Assembly: GCA_038214135.1 (NCBI GenBank)
Contig: JBBQSD010000001.1
Span: forward strand, 1-64,000
Source of the DNA: JANLSE01 sp038214135
GTDB taxonomy: Bacteria; Chloroflexota; Chloroflexia; Chloroflexales; Roseiflexaceae
DNA length: 64,000 nucleotides
Direction of reading: 5' to 3'
Of the stretch, positions 27,466-35,893 are shown piece by piece; the first letter of the stretch is position 1; the number at the start of each line of letters is the position of its first letter. The notes below the pieces were generated by a model, which was given only the letters and a program-made list of their open reading frames with translations, was not told the origin of the DNA and searched no databases. The translations under genes and the position numbers were made by a program.

Positions 27466-27494
27466 TTGCGATGCGGTAATCTCTGGTGTATACT
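27466..27494 (+). promoter_or_regulatory. predicted promoter for the DHH-like gene
   Basis: TTGCGA (27466-27471), a 17-base spacer and TATACT (27489-27494) face away from the rpsA promoter, leaving 38 bases between the two -35 boxes. It lies inside the longest open frame of the gene, which argues for a translation start downstream of it. Confidence 0.6.
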
Positions 27495-27598
27495 TTTACG
27501 ATGGATCGAACCGCTGCTTGGGCAACAAACGCACACTGGCTGATGCAGCGTACTCTGGTGCTGTGTTGTGTGCGATTTGGAAAGCGAGATGCATTGCT

Positions 27599-28441
27599 GT
27601 GGATCTGGCAACGATCATCGTGGGGCATCTTGCTCCAGATCTCGACTGCCTCACCGCAATCTGGATTCTGATACGGTTCGGTGGCATGTCCCAAACCGAG
27701 CTCCAATTCGTCTCCTCTGGTTCGACCCTTCATAGTCAGCCGGTTGACTCCAACCCCAATATTATCCATGTCGATACTGGTGGTGGTCGTTTCGATCATC
27801 ATCAGCGCTTGCAGCGCGATCTGTGTGCTGCCGAGCTTGTTCGCCGTTCTGTTGCTCCCCATAATCGAGCGCTTGAGCGGATGGTCTATCAGGTCAACCG
27901 GATTGATCACGCCGAGGATCGCAGTGGCGGATTTTTCAACATTCAGGCGTTGATCAACGGGTATAATCTTCTCTTCCCCAACCATCCCCATCACGTCGCA
28001 TACGCGATGCTTCCGAACCTGGATGCATGGTATGAGACGGAGGATCGCCAGATCAGGCTCGAAGAGGCGTTTGAGAAGCGTATTGAGTTCGAGACGCCAT
28101 GGGGGTTAGGGATCGCAATGGAAAGTGTTGATGGCGGTTCTGGGAAGCTTGCCTTTAGCCGTGGCGCTGTTCTGTATGCCTATCGCGATGGTCAGGGCTG
28201 GATGGGGGTTGCAGCACAGGCCCGTTCGTCAGTCGATCTCTCCGAGGTATTTGATGATCTGCGGATGGTGGATTACGATGCTGATTGGTACTTACATCCG
28301 AATCGGCGGCTGTTATTGTGTGGTACTGCAAAATCGCCGCCGCGTATTCTTTCGCGGCTTACATTGGTTGAACTTATAAGAGTTATTCAAGGCCGGGAAC
28401 TGACAGCCGCGCCATTCTCGGAGCATGTATCAACCAGCTAA
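27599..28441 (+). CDS. DHH-phosphoesterase-like protein, function unknown
   Basis: I start this at GTG 27599 (VDLATIIVGHLAPDLDCLTA). The frame is open to 27359, but a good promoter lies inside that extension and its residues look like random translation. The 280-residue product has GHLAPDLDCL, resembling the metal-binding S-H-x-x-P-D-x-D motif of DHH/MYG1 proteins, and then HVDTGGGRFDHHQ, a second metal-binding cluster. These suggest a metal-dependent hydrolase of nucleotides or similar. It ends 40 bases before the pyruvate dehydrogenase genes and may be cotranscribed with them. Family and start are both tentative. Confidence 0.5.
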   Translation: MDLATIIVGHLAPDLDCLTAIWILIRFGGMSQTELQFVSSGSTLHSQPVDSNPNIIHVDTGGGRFDHHQRLQRDLCAAELVRRSVAPHNRALERMVYQVNRIDHAEDRSGGFFNIQALINGYNLLFPNHPHHVAYAMLPNLDAWYETEDRQIRLEEAFEKRIEFETPWGLGIAMESVDGGSGKLAFSRGAVLYAYRDGQGWMGVAAQARSSVDLSEVFDDLRMVDYDADWYLHPNRRLLLCGTAKSPPRILSRLTLVELIRVIQGRELTAAPFSEHVSTS

Positions 28442-28481
28442 ACGATGCACATACGCCGCATACGAATGACAAGAGGGGGTT

Positions 28482-29540
28482 ATGGCCCAAACAACTGAAC
28501 AAAACAACCACCGGTCGGCTGCCGATCATGCGGAGCTGGACACGGATCTCGGATCGGATGCGTTGATCGAACTGTATCGCCAGATGGTACTGATCCGGCG
28601 CTTCGAGGAGAAGTGTCAGGAGATGTATACCAAGGCCAAGATCGGCGGCTTCTTGCACCTCTATATTGGTGAAGAGGCCACTGGTGTTGGCGCGATTGCG
28701 GCATTGCGTGATGGTGATCATATCTTCACGCACTATCGTGACCACGGCCATGCATTGGCGCGTGGCCTTGATCCAAAGCCGCTCATGGCTGAGCTGTTTG
28801 GGAAAGAGACTGGTTCCAGCAAGGGCCTGGGTGGTTCGATGCACTTCGCGGATGCGTCGAAGCATTTTTGGGGTGGGTATGCAATCGTTGGGAGCCACCT
28901 TCTGCTGGCGATTGGTGTGGCTCTCGGCGCAAAGATGCAGAAAAATAACCAGGTCGTTATGGTCTTCTTTGGTGATGGTGCGACCAATGGTGGCGAGTTC
29001 TATGAGGCGCTTAATTTCGCCCAACTCTGGAAGCTGCCCGTCGTCTTTGTTTGTGAAAATAATCTGTATGCGATGGGCACACCACTGGAGATCCACTCGG
29101 CTGTCACCGAGATCTATCGCAAGGCCTGTGCATTTGACATGACATCCGAGCGTGTCGATGGCAATGATGTGTTGGTGATGCGTGATGTGGCGCTGCGGGC
29201 GGTGGAACATGCCCGTTCTGGGCAAGGGCCGGTGCTTCTAGAGGCGATGACCTATCGCTTCCGTGGCCATTCCGCCCAGGATACGCAGAAGTATCGCTCG
29301 AAAGAAGATGTTGAGACGCATCGCCGTGCTGATCCGATTGATGCCTACCGGGCCAAGCTGCTCGCAGCTGGTGTTCTGACCGACGCACAGGCCAATACGA
29401 TTGATAATGCGGTTGATGATGTCGTTGAGGAAGCGGTTCGATTTGCTGAGGAGAGCCCTGAGCCTGGCGAACGATGGATTTTGCAACACGGCGTGTATGC
29501 TGCGCCGATTGAGGTTGACCCGCCAATCCATGGAGAATAG
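28482..29540 (+). CDS. pdhA: pyruvate dehydrogenase E1 component, alpha subunit
   Basis: A 352-residue thiamine-diphosphate enzyme subunit. The TPP motif is complete: GDGATNGGEFYEALNFAQLW, ending in CENNLYAMGT. GLGGSMHFAD and the phosphorylation-loop region YRFRGHSAQDTQKYR are typical of E1alpha. With E1beta it decarboxylates pyruvate (or a related 2-oxo acid) and acetylates the lipoyl group of E2. A strong ribosome site (GAGGGGG) precedes the ATG. The order alpha-beta-E2 with short gaps marks one operon. No E3 gene follows in this window. Confidence 0.92.
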   Translation: MAQTTEQNNHRSAADHAELDTDLGSDALIELYRQMVLIRRFEEKCQEMYTKAKIGGFLHLYIGEEATGVGAIAALRDGDHIFTHYRDHGHALARGLDPKPLMAELFGKETGSSKGLGGSMHFADASKHFWGGYAIVGSHLLLAIGVALGAKMQKNNQVVMVFFGDGATNGGEFYEALNFAQLWKLPVVFVCENNLYAMGTPLEIHSAVTEIYRKACAFDMTSERVDGNDVLVMRDVALRAVEHARSGQGPVLLEAMTYRFRGHSAQDTQKYRSKEDVETHRRADPIDAYRAKLLAAGVLTDAQANTIDNAVDDVVEEAVRFAEESPEPGERWILQHGVYAAPIEVDPPIHGE

Positions 29541-29567
29541 GGCGAATAGGGAGTACAGGAACACGAT

Positions 29568-30536
29568 ATGGCAGTAATTACCGTTCGTGAGGCGCTACGC
29601 CAGTCGCTTCACGATGTCATGCAAGACGAACGAGTCTTTATTATTGGTGAGGATATCGGCTACTATGGGAGTACCTATGGTGTTACGGCTGGTTTCCTGG
29701 AACAGTATGGCCCAGAGCGTATTCGCGATTCGCCGATTGCCGAAGCTGGCATTGTTGGCCTGGCGGTTGGTGCGGCAATGGTTGGCATGCGGCCGATCGC
29801 GGAAATTATGTCGGTCAATTTTTCGTTGCTGGCCTTCGATATGTTGATCAACCATGCTGCCAAACTCTATAGCATGTTTGGTGGCCAGTTTTCGTGCCCA
29901 ATGGTGCTACGAACAACCAACGGTTGGACCCAGCTTTCAGCGACGCACTCGCAATCGTTTGATGTGATGTTTGCGTATATTCCTGGCCTCAAGGTAGTCG
30001 CGCCAGCCACTCCATATGATATGAAGGGCTTGCTACGAGCCGCTGTTGAGGATCCCGATCCGGTTGTGTTCATTGAGCATACGCTCATGTATACACAGAA
30101 GGGTGAGGTGCCAGATGAGAGCTATGTTGTGCCGATTGGCAGATCGATACTGAATCGTGAGGGCCGCCATGTGACGGTTGTCACCTATTCACGTATGGTT
30201 CATCTGACAAACCAAGCGGCGGACATTCTGGCCAAGGAAGGGATCGAGGTTGAGATTGTTGACCTGCGAACCCTGCGACCGCTTGATATGAGCGTTGCAC
30301 TGGAGAGCTTCAAGAAAACCAACCGAGCGGTGGTTGTCACCGAGGATTGGCAGTCGTTTGGGACAAGCGCGGAGATCGCGGCGCGATTGTATGAATATGG
30401 CTTCGATCACCTTGATGCGCCAATCAAGCGCGTCAACTTTAAAGAGGTGCCAATGCCATATTCAAAGAATCTCGAAATGAAGACGGTTATCACGGTTGAT
30501 CGGATCGCAACTGCCATCCGAGATGTTCTGAAGTAG
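29568..30536 (+). CDS. pdhB: pyruvate dehydrogenase E1 component, beta subunit
   Basis: A 322-residue partner of E1alpha. It starts MAVITVREALRQSLHD, has the pyrimidine-binding GEDIGYYGSTYGVT and RIRDSPIAEAGIVGLAVGAA, and ends in a transketolase C-terminal domain (VEIVDLRTLRPLDM, VVVTEDWQSFG). These match E1beta of the pyruvate or branched-chain type, and the two cannot be firmly separated by eye. It lies 27 bases after pdhA. A role in acetyl-CoA formation is expected from the E1-E2 gene set. Confidence 0.92.
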   Translation: MAVITVREALRQSLHDVMQDERVFIIGEDIGYYGSTYGVTAGFLEQYGPERIRDSPIAEAGIVGLAVGAAMVGMRPIAEIMSVNFSLLAFDMLINHAAKLYSMFGGQFSCPMVLRTTNGWTQLSATHSQSFDVMFAYIPGLKVVAPATPYDMKGLLRAAVEDPDPVVFIEHTLMYTQKGEVPDESYVVPIGRSILNREGRHVTVVTYSRMVHLTNQAADILAKEGIEVEIVDLRTLRPLDMSVALESFKKTNRAVVVTEDWQSFGTSAEIAARLYEYGFDHLDAPIKRVNFKEVPMPYSKNLEMKTVITVDRIATAIRDVLK

Positions 30537-30625
30537 GAGCCTCACTCTGCTCTCCTTCCTCAAGCTGTTGCAAGATTGAGAGAGAGGCACGTTGGCGACG
30601 TGTATTGTCGCTCAGGAGCATATGT

Positions 30626-31975
30626 ATGGCCGATATCACAATGCCCAAGATGGGCTTTGATATGGAAGAAGGCACGATCGTTCGTTGGATCAAGAAGGTT
30701 GGCGATAGTGTGCAGAAGGGCGAGCCAATCGCCGAGATTGAGACCGATAAAGTCACAATTGAGATTGAGGCGTTCGCATCTGGTACGCTGACCGAAATTG
30801 TGGTGAAAGAAGGCCAGGTTGCACCGGTTAATGGTGTGATCGCTCGCCTGGATGGGGCCGATGGTGTGGCAGAACCTGCTGCACCAGCACCGACACCCGA
30901 TGCAGCTCCGGTTGCCGCTGCTCCTACCCCATCTGCAGCAGTTGCAGAACCGCAGCAGGCTGCGCCGGTGGTTGCTGCAGGCGAGGTGAAGGCTTCACCA
31001 CTTGCGAAGCGCATCGCTCGTGAGAGTGGCATCGATCTGCAGTTGGTGCAGGGTTCTGGCCCTGGCGGGCGTGTCGTCAAGGAGGATGTCGAGGCATTTC
31101 TGGCCAGTGGCAAGCCACGTAGCGCTGCTACACCAGCTCCTATTGCCGCTCCTGTTGCCGCGCCCGTTGCGGCTCCGGTTGCTGCTTCAACGCCAACGCC
31201 AGTTGCACCAGATGCAGCATCAACGCCAGCACCGACTCCAGTGGCTACACCAGCGCCAGCAGCTCCGACACCAGCGCCAGCGGGTGCAAAGGTCGTTCCG
31301 CTGACGAGTATGCGCAAGACGATTACGCGGCGACTTGGGCAGAGTTGGTCGCAGATCCCGCATATCTTTGTGTCGATCGATGTGGACATGGGTGCAGCAC
31401 TTGATTTGCGCAAGCAGGCCAATGCCACGCAGCCAAAAGAGTTGCAGTTCTCAGTCAATGATCTTGTCGTCAAGGCCTGCGGTGTCGCGCTCACGTCCTT
31501 TCCAAATGTCAACGCATCGTATAGTGATGAAGGGGTCATTCAGCACCCTAACGTCAATATTGCGATTGCGGTTGCGCTCGAAAGTGGCTTGATTACACCG
31601 GTTGTGACCGATTGTGACAAGCGTTCGCTTGGTTCATTGGCGCGTGAGGCAAAGCGGGTGGTTGGTTTGGCCCGTGATAACAAGCTGGCAGCGATCGATC
31701 TACAGGGTGGGACGTTTACCGTCAGCAATCTCGGCATGTACGGGATTGTCGAGTTCACATCGATCATCAACCCGCCACAGGCCGGAATTTTATCGGTTGG
31801 GGCAACTCAACGGGTTCCAGCATTTGTTGGCGATACCGATGAAGTCGTGGCGAAGCAGATCATGCGATTAACACTGGCCGCCGATCATCGGGTGACTGAT
31901 GGCGCGGAGGTGGCGCGTCTGCTGAATGAGATCAAGCGTTTGCTCGAGACTCCGTTGGCATTATTGGTGGGTTAA
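30626..31975 (+). CDS. pdhC: 2-oxo acid dehydrogenase E2, dihydrolipoyl acetyltransferase
   Basis: 449 residues from ATG 30626 (MADITMPKMGF), with AGGAGC 7 bases ahead. The lipoyl domain (1-78) carries the lipoylated lysine in EIETDKVTIE (Lys42). An Ala/Pro linker leads to the subunit-binding domain (about 118-152: SPLAKRIARESGIDL, GPGGRVVKEDV), and a second, very Ala/Pro/Thr-rich linker of about 65 residues follows. The catalytic domain ends with ADHRVTDGAEVA, the HxxxDG active site. It transfers the acetyl group to CoA and forms the complex core. The linkers produce long spurious antisense frames. A 17-base-pair hairpin lies just beyond the stop. Confidence 0.94.
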   Translation: MADITMPKMGFDMEEGTIVRWIKKVGDSVQKGEPIAEIETDKVTIEIEAFASGTLTEIVVKEGQVAPVNGVIARLDGADGVAEPAAPAPTPDAAPVAAAPTPSAAVAEPQQAAPVVAAGEVKASPLAKRIARESGIDLQLVQGSGPGGRVVKEDVEAFLASGKPRSAATPAPIAAPVAAPVAAPVAASTPTPVAPDAASTPAPTPVATPAPAAPTPAPAGAKVVPLTSMRKTITRRLGQSWSQIPHIFVSIDVDMGAALDLRKQANATQPKELQFSVNDLVVKACGVALTSFPNVNASYSDEGVIQHPNVNIAIAVALESGLITPVVTDCDKRSLGSLAREAKRVVGLARDNKLAAIDLQGGTFTVSNLGMYGIVEFTSIINPPQAGILSVGATQRVPAFVGDTDEVVAKQIMRLTLAADHRVTDGAEVARLLNEIKRLLETPLALLVG

Positions 31976-31983
31976 ACAGTGAG

Positions 31984-32026
31984 ATCCCCTCACCCCTCGC
32001 CCATTGGGCGAGGGGCGAGGGGTGAG
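31984..32026. repeat. C/G-rich inverted repeat after pdhC
   Basis: A copy of the CCCTCACCCCTCGCCC-ATT-GGGCGAGGGG family, able to form a hairpin, immediately before the strong pdhC terminator. Confidence 0.6.
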
Positions 32027-32027
32027 G

Positions 32028-32079
32028 GCAACAAAAGAACAAGGGAACAGGCATGATTGCTTGCTCCCTTGTTCTTTTG
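32028..32079. terminator. bidirectional terminator between pdhC and the CBS gene
   Basis: AACAAAAGAACAAGGGA (32028-32044) and its exact reverse complement (32063-32079) form a 17-base-pair stem around an 18-base loop. The T-rich and A-rich arms provide U-runs in both directions. It sits between convergent genes, 52 bases past pdhC and 22 before the CBS stop. Confidence 0.75.
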
Positions 32080-32100
32080 TTCTTTGGCTGAGATGTCTGT

Positions 32101-32532
32101 TTACTTGCCTGTGGCTTCTGAGCTCGATTGGCTCTCCAAATAGCGAACGATGTCCGTCATCGACAGGATTCCAACCGGCCAGAAGCGGCCATCATTGCGC
32201 TCTTCGACCACTACCAGACGATGAATCTGATTGCGATTCAGCATTTTGATCGCACGGTTAAGCTCCATATCGGGCATGCACGAAACAACGCTCTGGGTCA
32301 TCACATCGCCAACTGGGCCATGCATGACTTTCTGATAGTTTGAGCCATCCTGCCATGCGCTCATCAAGTCGGTCTGTGAGACAATACCAGCCAAGTAGCC
32401 AGGACCATCGATCACCACAATTGCGTGGATGCGGCGCTCGTTCATGATGCGAACTGCATCTTCGACCGAAGTCTCGGCAGGGCAGCTGATCACACCGTGG
32501 TGCATAATGTCACGGACATAGGTCTTCGCCAT
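32101..32532 (-). CDS. CBS-domain pair protein
   Basis: 143 residues from ATG 32532 (MAKTYVRDIMHHGV), preceded by GAGGAAA at good spacing; the open frame runs ten codons further. It consists of two CBS motifs in tandem (residues about 8-62 and 75-135), with IHAIVVIDGPGYLAGIVSQTDLM in the first half and HRLVVVEERNDG then VGILSMTDIV in the second. Stand-alone CBS pairs bind adenine nucleotides and regulate partners, but none can be named here. A TATAAT box lies on the minus strand at 32582-32587, about 50 bases upstream. Confidence 0.88.
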   Translation of the reverse strand: MAKTYVRDIMHHGVISCPAETSVEDAVRIMNERRIHAIVVIDGPGYLAGIVSQTDLMSAWQDGSNYQKVMHGPVGDVMTQSVVSCMPDMELNRAIKMLNRNQIHRLVVVEERNDGRFWPVGILSMTDIVRYLESQSSSEATGK

Positions 32533-32619
32533 GGTTGAATTTCCTCTTTCGCCTCGTTGCAATGGCCTTACTCATTACTCTATTATATGAGGCCGGGTTA
32601 CAATTCGCCAGTCGATATG

Positions 32620-32985
32620 TCATCCTTCGACGGCGTGTCGGATATGTTCGAGCCTGGCGATCCGTCCATCCCAACCAATATTGATCGCAACAACATCGAT
32701 CCGCCAGGGTTGTTCTTCGGGTGCGTTGGTATCCCGGAGGAACGTATACGCCAGTGTTGCCAGCCGCTGCTGTTTGGCGATGCCGATTGATTCGCTTGGT
32801 GAGCCAACACCACGGCGGGTGCGCACCTCAACAAAGACGAACTCCTGGCCATCGCGCATGATCAGATCGATTTCGCCGTGCTGGCAGCGCCATTTGCGTG
32901 CAATATGCCGATAGCCAAGTTTGGCAAGATGGGCAGCAGCGGCATCTTCACCAAAATCGCCGAGTTTCTGGCGTGGGTTGGCCAT
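32620..32985 (-). CDS. YraN family (UPF0102) endonuclease-like protein
   Basis: A 121-residue protein with the UPF0102 signature: GDFGEDAAAAHLAKLGY, then ARKWRCQHGEIDLIMRDG and EFVFVEVRTRR. E-x-D and E-V-K/R motifs form the PD-(D/E)XK-like active site, here with Arg in place of the usual Lys (EVRTRR, as in many UPF0102 proteins). Its role is unknown; DNA recombination or competence links have been suggested. It lies 12 bases after glutamate dehydrogenase on the same strand and is likely cotranscribed with it. Confidence 0.9.
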   Translation of the reverse strand: MANPRQKLGDFGEDAAAAHLAKLGYRHIARKWRCQHGEIDLIMRDGQEFVFVEVRTRRGVGSPSESIGIAKQQRLATLAYTFLRDTNAPEEQPWRIDVVAINIGWDGRIARLEHIRHAVEG

Positions 32986-32997
32986 AGTGCTCAGTAC

Positions 32998-34251
32998 CTA
33001 CGGGTAGATGCCACGGGTTGTTGTTGCCTGAGCAACGCGATCAACAGCCTGAATATAGGCAGCCGTACGAAGCGATGTATGCCGTTCCTGAGCCAGCCGC
33101 AGTACTTGGTGGAAGGCACTCACCATAACGCGCTCCAATTGAGCATTGACCTCGCGCTCCGTCCAGAAGAATTCTTGCAAGCCCTGTACCCATTCAAAGT
33201 AGCTGACGGTCACGCCACCAGCATTTGCCATGATGTCGGGCACAACGAAGATGCCCCGATCATACAGGATTGCATCGGCATTTGGCGTGATTGGCGCATT
33301 AGCAGCTTCACAAATAATCCGCGCCTTGATCTGGCCGGCGTTATGTGCGTTGATCTGGCTGGAGAGCGCGGCTGGGATGAGAATATCGCAGGGCACTTCC
33401 AGCAATTCTGCATTCGTCACACGGTCGCCCTCGGGAAACCCAGAGATTGTGCCATTACGGGCTTTGAATTCGGCAACATCGCTGTACGAGAGCCCACTAG
33501 TATTGTACACGCCACCCTTGCTGTCGCTCAGCGCCACGATGGTTGCGCCCATTTCCTCTAACAAACGTGCAGATGTTGCGCCAACATTACCAAAACCCTG
33601 GATGGCGATACGTGCGCCAGCAAGGCTCATGCTCAGCACTTCGACAGCTTCACGAAGGATATACGAAAGCCCGCGGGCCGTTGCTTCGTTGCGGCCATGC
33701 GAGCCACCAATGATCAATGGCTTGCCCGTCACAATCGCTGGGACGGTGTGGCCGGCATGCATGGAGTAGGTATCCATCACCCAGGCCATGATCTGGCCGT
33801 TGGTGCCAATATCAGGCGCAGGGATATCCTTGTCCGGGCCGATCAGCAGGCCAAGCTCGCTGGTATAGCGGCGGGTGAGCCGTTCGATTTCGGAGAGCGA
33901 TAGGCGTTTGGGATCAACAATGACGGCCCCTTTTGCGCCACCATAGGGGATATTGACATAGGCGCACTTCCAGGTCATCAGCATCGCTAGGGCTCGAACG
34001 TCATCGATAGTGGTAAGTGGATGGTAGCGAATGCCACCCTTTGCAGGCCCACGAACGATATTGTGCTGGATACGAAACCCGGTGAAGACTTCGACATGCC
34101 CATCATCCATTTTGACGGGGAAGCGAACGGTGAGTTCACGCTGTGGGGAGCGCAGCATTTGGCGCATGCCCTGATCGAGATCGAGAATGTCGGCGGCAAT
34201 ATCGAAGTGGCGTTGCGTATTGAAAACCAGATTGTCGCGCTCGGATATCAT
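32998..34251 (-). CDS. gdhA: glutamate dehydrogenase (Glu/Leu/Phe/Val family)
   Basis: 417 residues from ATG 34251, with GGAGG eight bases upstream; the frame stays open to 34353 without such a site. It has the substrate-binding lysine region MTWKCAYVNIPYGGAKGAV and the Rossmann motif IQGFGNVGATSARLL. CEAANAPITPNAD and a C-terminal NAGGVTVSYFEWVQG are also present. The enzyme interconverts glutamate and 2-oxoglutarate plus ammonia; length and motifs fit the hexameric small-subunit class. Coenzyme preference is not read. An extended -10 (TGCTATACT) lies on this strand at 34331-34339. Confidence 0.95.
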   Translation of the reverse strand: MISERDNLVFNTQRHFDIAADILDLDQGMRQMLRSPQRELTVRFPVKMDDGHVEVFTGFRIQHNIVRGPAKGGIRYHPLTTIDDVRALAMLMTWKCAYVNIPYGGAKGAVIVDPKRLSLSEIERLTRRYTSELGLLIGPDKDIPAPDIGTNGQIMAWVMDTYSMHAGHTVPAIVTGKPLIIGGSHGRNEATARGLSYILREAVEVLSMSLAGARIAIQGFGNVGATSARLLEEMGATIVALSDSKGGVYNTSGLSYSDVAEFKARNGTISGFPEGDRVTNAELLEVPCDILIPAALSSQINAHNAGQIKARIICEAANAPITPNADAILYDRGIFVVPDIMANAGGVTVSYFEWVQGLQEFFWTEREVNAQLERVMVSAFHQVLRLAQERHTSLRTAAYIQAVDRVAQATTTRGIYP

Positions 34252-34330
34252 AGGGGTATTCCTCCACATTGAGTGTTGCGGTTGATCGAACCGCGCCCGG
34301 ACGACACTGTCCAGCGATAATCGATGACCT

Positions 34331-34339
34331 AGTATAGCA
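34331..34339 (-). promoter_or_regulatory. extended -10 promoter for glutamate dehydrogenase
   Basis: On the minus strand TGCTATACT (hexamer 34331-34336) lies 80 bases before the start codon. No good -35 is seen at 17 bases, as expected for an extended -10 promoter. Confidence 0.45.
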
Positions 34340-34353
34340 CGCCGAATGCGCAT

Positions 34354-34807
34354 ATAGGATGAAGAGACGCTCAGATAGGCGCGAGGAAGCTTAACTCTGC
34401 GGGCGAATGATGAACAATAGATGCCCCGCCATCCGCAGGTTGATGGAGACTAACAAAATAATCGGGGAACCAGGGATGCTCCTCCATCCGCAGGCTGAAG
34501 CCTGCGGCAAAGGGACGAGGCACCCCTAGCCGCAGGCTTTAGCCTGCGGCGTGGAGGCGAACCCATACCCGATCATTTCATTTCATTTGTAAAAGATCAT
34601 CAGCCTGCGGGGCGTGGTGCGAGCGAACAACATGGAAAGGTTTATAGGCTGCGGGTAGCGTACGCTTCGGTGCTATACTACACGCACTATTGAGTGAGAC
34701 CGAACGGTAACGGCGTACGATTGCATGAGTGCCGGCTTTGTGAAATCAAAACCGTGGTTCTTATGTGCATCTACGCTCGTTTGTAATGGACGAGTGAGCA
34801 CAGCCAT
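34354..34807. repeat. 454-base intergenic region with palindromic repeats
   Basis: No gene is visible. Two full copies of the CCGCAGGCT-AGCCTGCGG palindrome lie at 34484-34508 and 34529-34550, and partial ones near 34432 and 34606. A TGCTATACT extended -10 on the plus strand (34671-34679) could serve the isomerase gene, giving a leader of about 120 bases. Confidence 0.6.
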
Positions 34808-35818
34808 ATGACGTTGCGGATTGGCCCATCACGAATTGGCCTGGCGGCCTATAGCTTCCCCTGGCGCTGCGGCTTTGTTGGCCAGGGAACCGAACGGGTT
34901 TGCCCCAACCCGCTGACTGCTGAGGATTTGTTGACGATGGCAGCGGCCTATGGGCTTGGTACGGTTGAAATGCCCCTGATGATGTTGCCAAATCTGGAAC
35001 CGCCGACACTAGCGGCACTGCGCGCCCGTGCCTCTGCCCTTGGCCTCACAATTATCGCAGCAAGTGGCATTGTGGATGTCCCAACGCTTGAGCGCTATAT
35101 TCCAGCTGCGGCAGCCCTTGGTGCACGAACTCTACGGGTGTTGCTGAGTGGGATTCTGGAAGGGGCACGTACGACTATCGAGGGTGGTTGGGATGCTCAC
35201 CTGAATGAGATGATTGCGCGGCTACGCCAGTTGCGGCCATTGGCCGAGCAGCACCGGATTGTGATAGCCCCCGAGAACCATCAGGATGCGACCAGTGCCG
35301 AGCTTGTGCGGATCTGTGATGAGGTTGGCGGCGACTATATTGGTATCACGCTCGATGCCGTGAATCCATTGGCGGTTGGTGAAGAACCATTGGCCTTTGC
35401 CCGCACGCTTGGCTCGCGGATCGTGAATGTTCATCTGAAAGACTATGTGATCTATGCGACTCCCTCGGGGTATCGGCTGGTGCGTTGTGTACTTGGCGAT
35501 GGAGTGCTGGATCTGCCAGGGCTGTTTGATTTGCTGGCGGAAGTTGCTCCAACGGCAACCTGCAATATCGAACTTGCCGCTGTTCATGCACGCCATATTC
35601 GTATTCTAGAAGATGATTGGTGGGCTGGCTTTGGCGCTCGTGATGTTCGTGAGGTGATGCCAACGCTGCGCCTGGCGATCCGTAGTGCCCGTGCAGCCGA
35701 TGAGGATTGGCGTACGCCCTGGGAACGGGGTATGGGCCGCGAGGCATTGGCTGCCTGTGAAGAAGGCCAAATGGCCGGCAGCGTTGCGTTTTTGAAGGAA
35801 TTGGCCGCGAAACGGTGA
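34808..35818 (+). CDS. sugar phosphate isomerase/epimerase (AP endonuclease 2 fold)
   Basis: A 336-residue TIM-barrel protein of the xylose-isomerase-like family. It has GLAAYSFPW at the N-terminus, LGTVEMPLMM, IVIAPENHQDATSAELV with the metal-binding Glu, GITLDAVNP, and VNVHLKDYVIY with the metal-binding His. Such enzymes isomerise or epimerise sugars, inosose or hydroxypyruvate-like compounds. It leads a three-gene run with an SDR and a zinc-type dehydrogenase, suggesting stepwise oxidation of a sugar or polyol. The ribosome site is weak; the substrate is not identified. Confidence 0.82.
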   Translation: MTLRIGPSRIGLAAYSFPWRCGFVGQGTERVCPNPLTAEDLLTMAAAYGLGTVEMPLMMLPNLEPPTLAALRARASALGLTIIAASGIVDVPTLERYIPAAAALGARTLRVLLSGILEGARTTIEGGWDAHLNEMIARLRQLRPLAEQHRIVIAPENHQDATSAELVRICDEVGGDYIGITLDAVNPLAVGEEPLAFARTLGSRIVNVHLKDYVIYATPSGYRLVRCVLGDGVLDLPGLFDLLAEVAPTATCNIELAAVHARHIRILEDDWWAGFGARDVREVMPTLRLAIRSARAADEDWRTPWERGMGREALAACEEGQMAGSVAFLKELAAKR

Positions 35819-35893
35819 CGACCCTGACAGGGTGGCACGGTGATAAGCTGACTAGGTGACAAGCTGAGAGCTGATTGCTTGCAAGGAGAATTC

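Noticed and set aside
27486..27671. 61-codon plus-strand ORF after the promoter at 27466-27494
   Set aside because: Although it starts right after a promoter, its Trp/Arg-rich product looks random and it overlaps the DHH-like frame; a GTG start at 27599 is preferred.
28383..29225. Minus-strand ORF of 280 codons opposite pdhA
   Set aside because: Shadow of the E1alpha reading frame, which has complete TPP-binding motifs.
30490..31539. Long minus-strand ORF (349 codons) opposite pdhC
   Set aside because: It is the antisense of the Ala/Pro-rich linkers of E2, whose codon bias suppresses stops; its product is low-complexity and no ribosome site is present.
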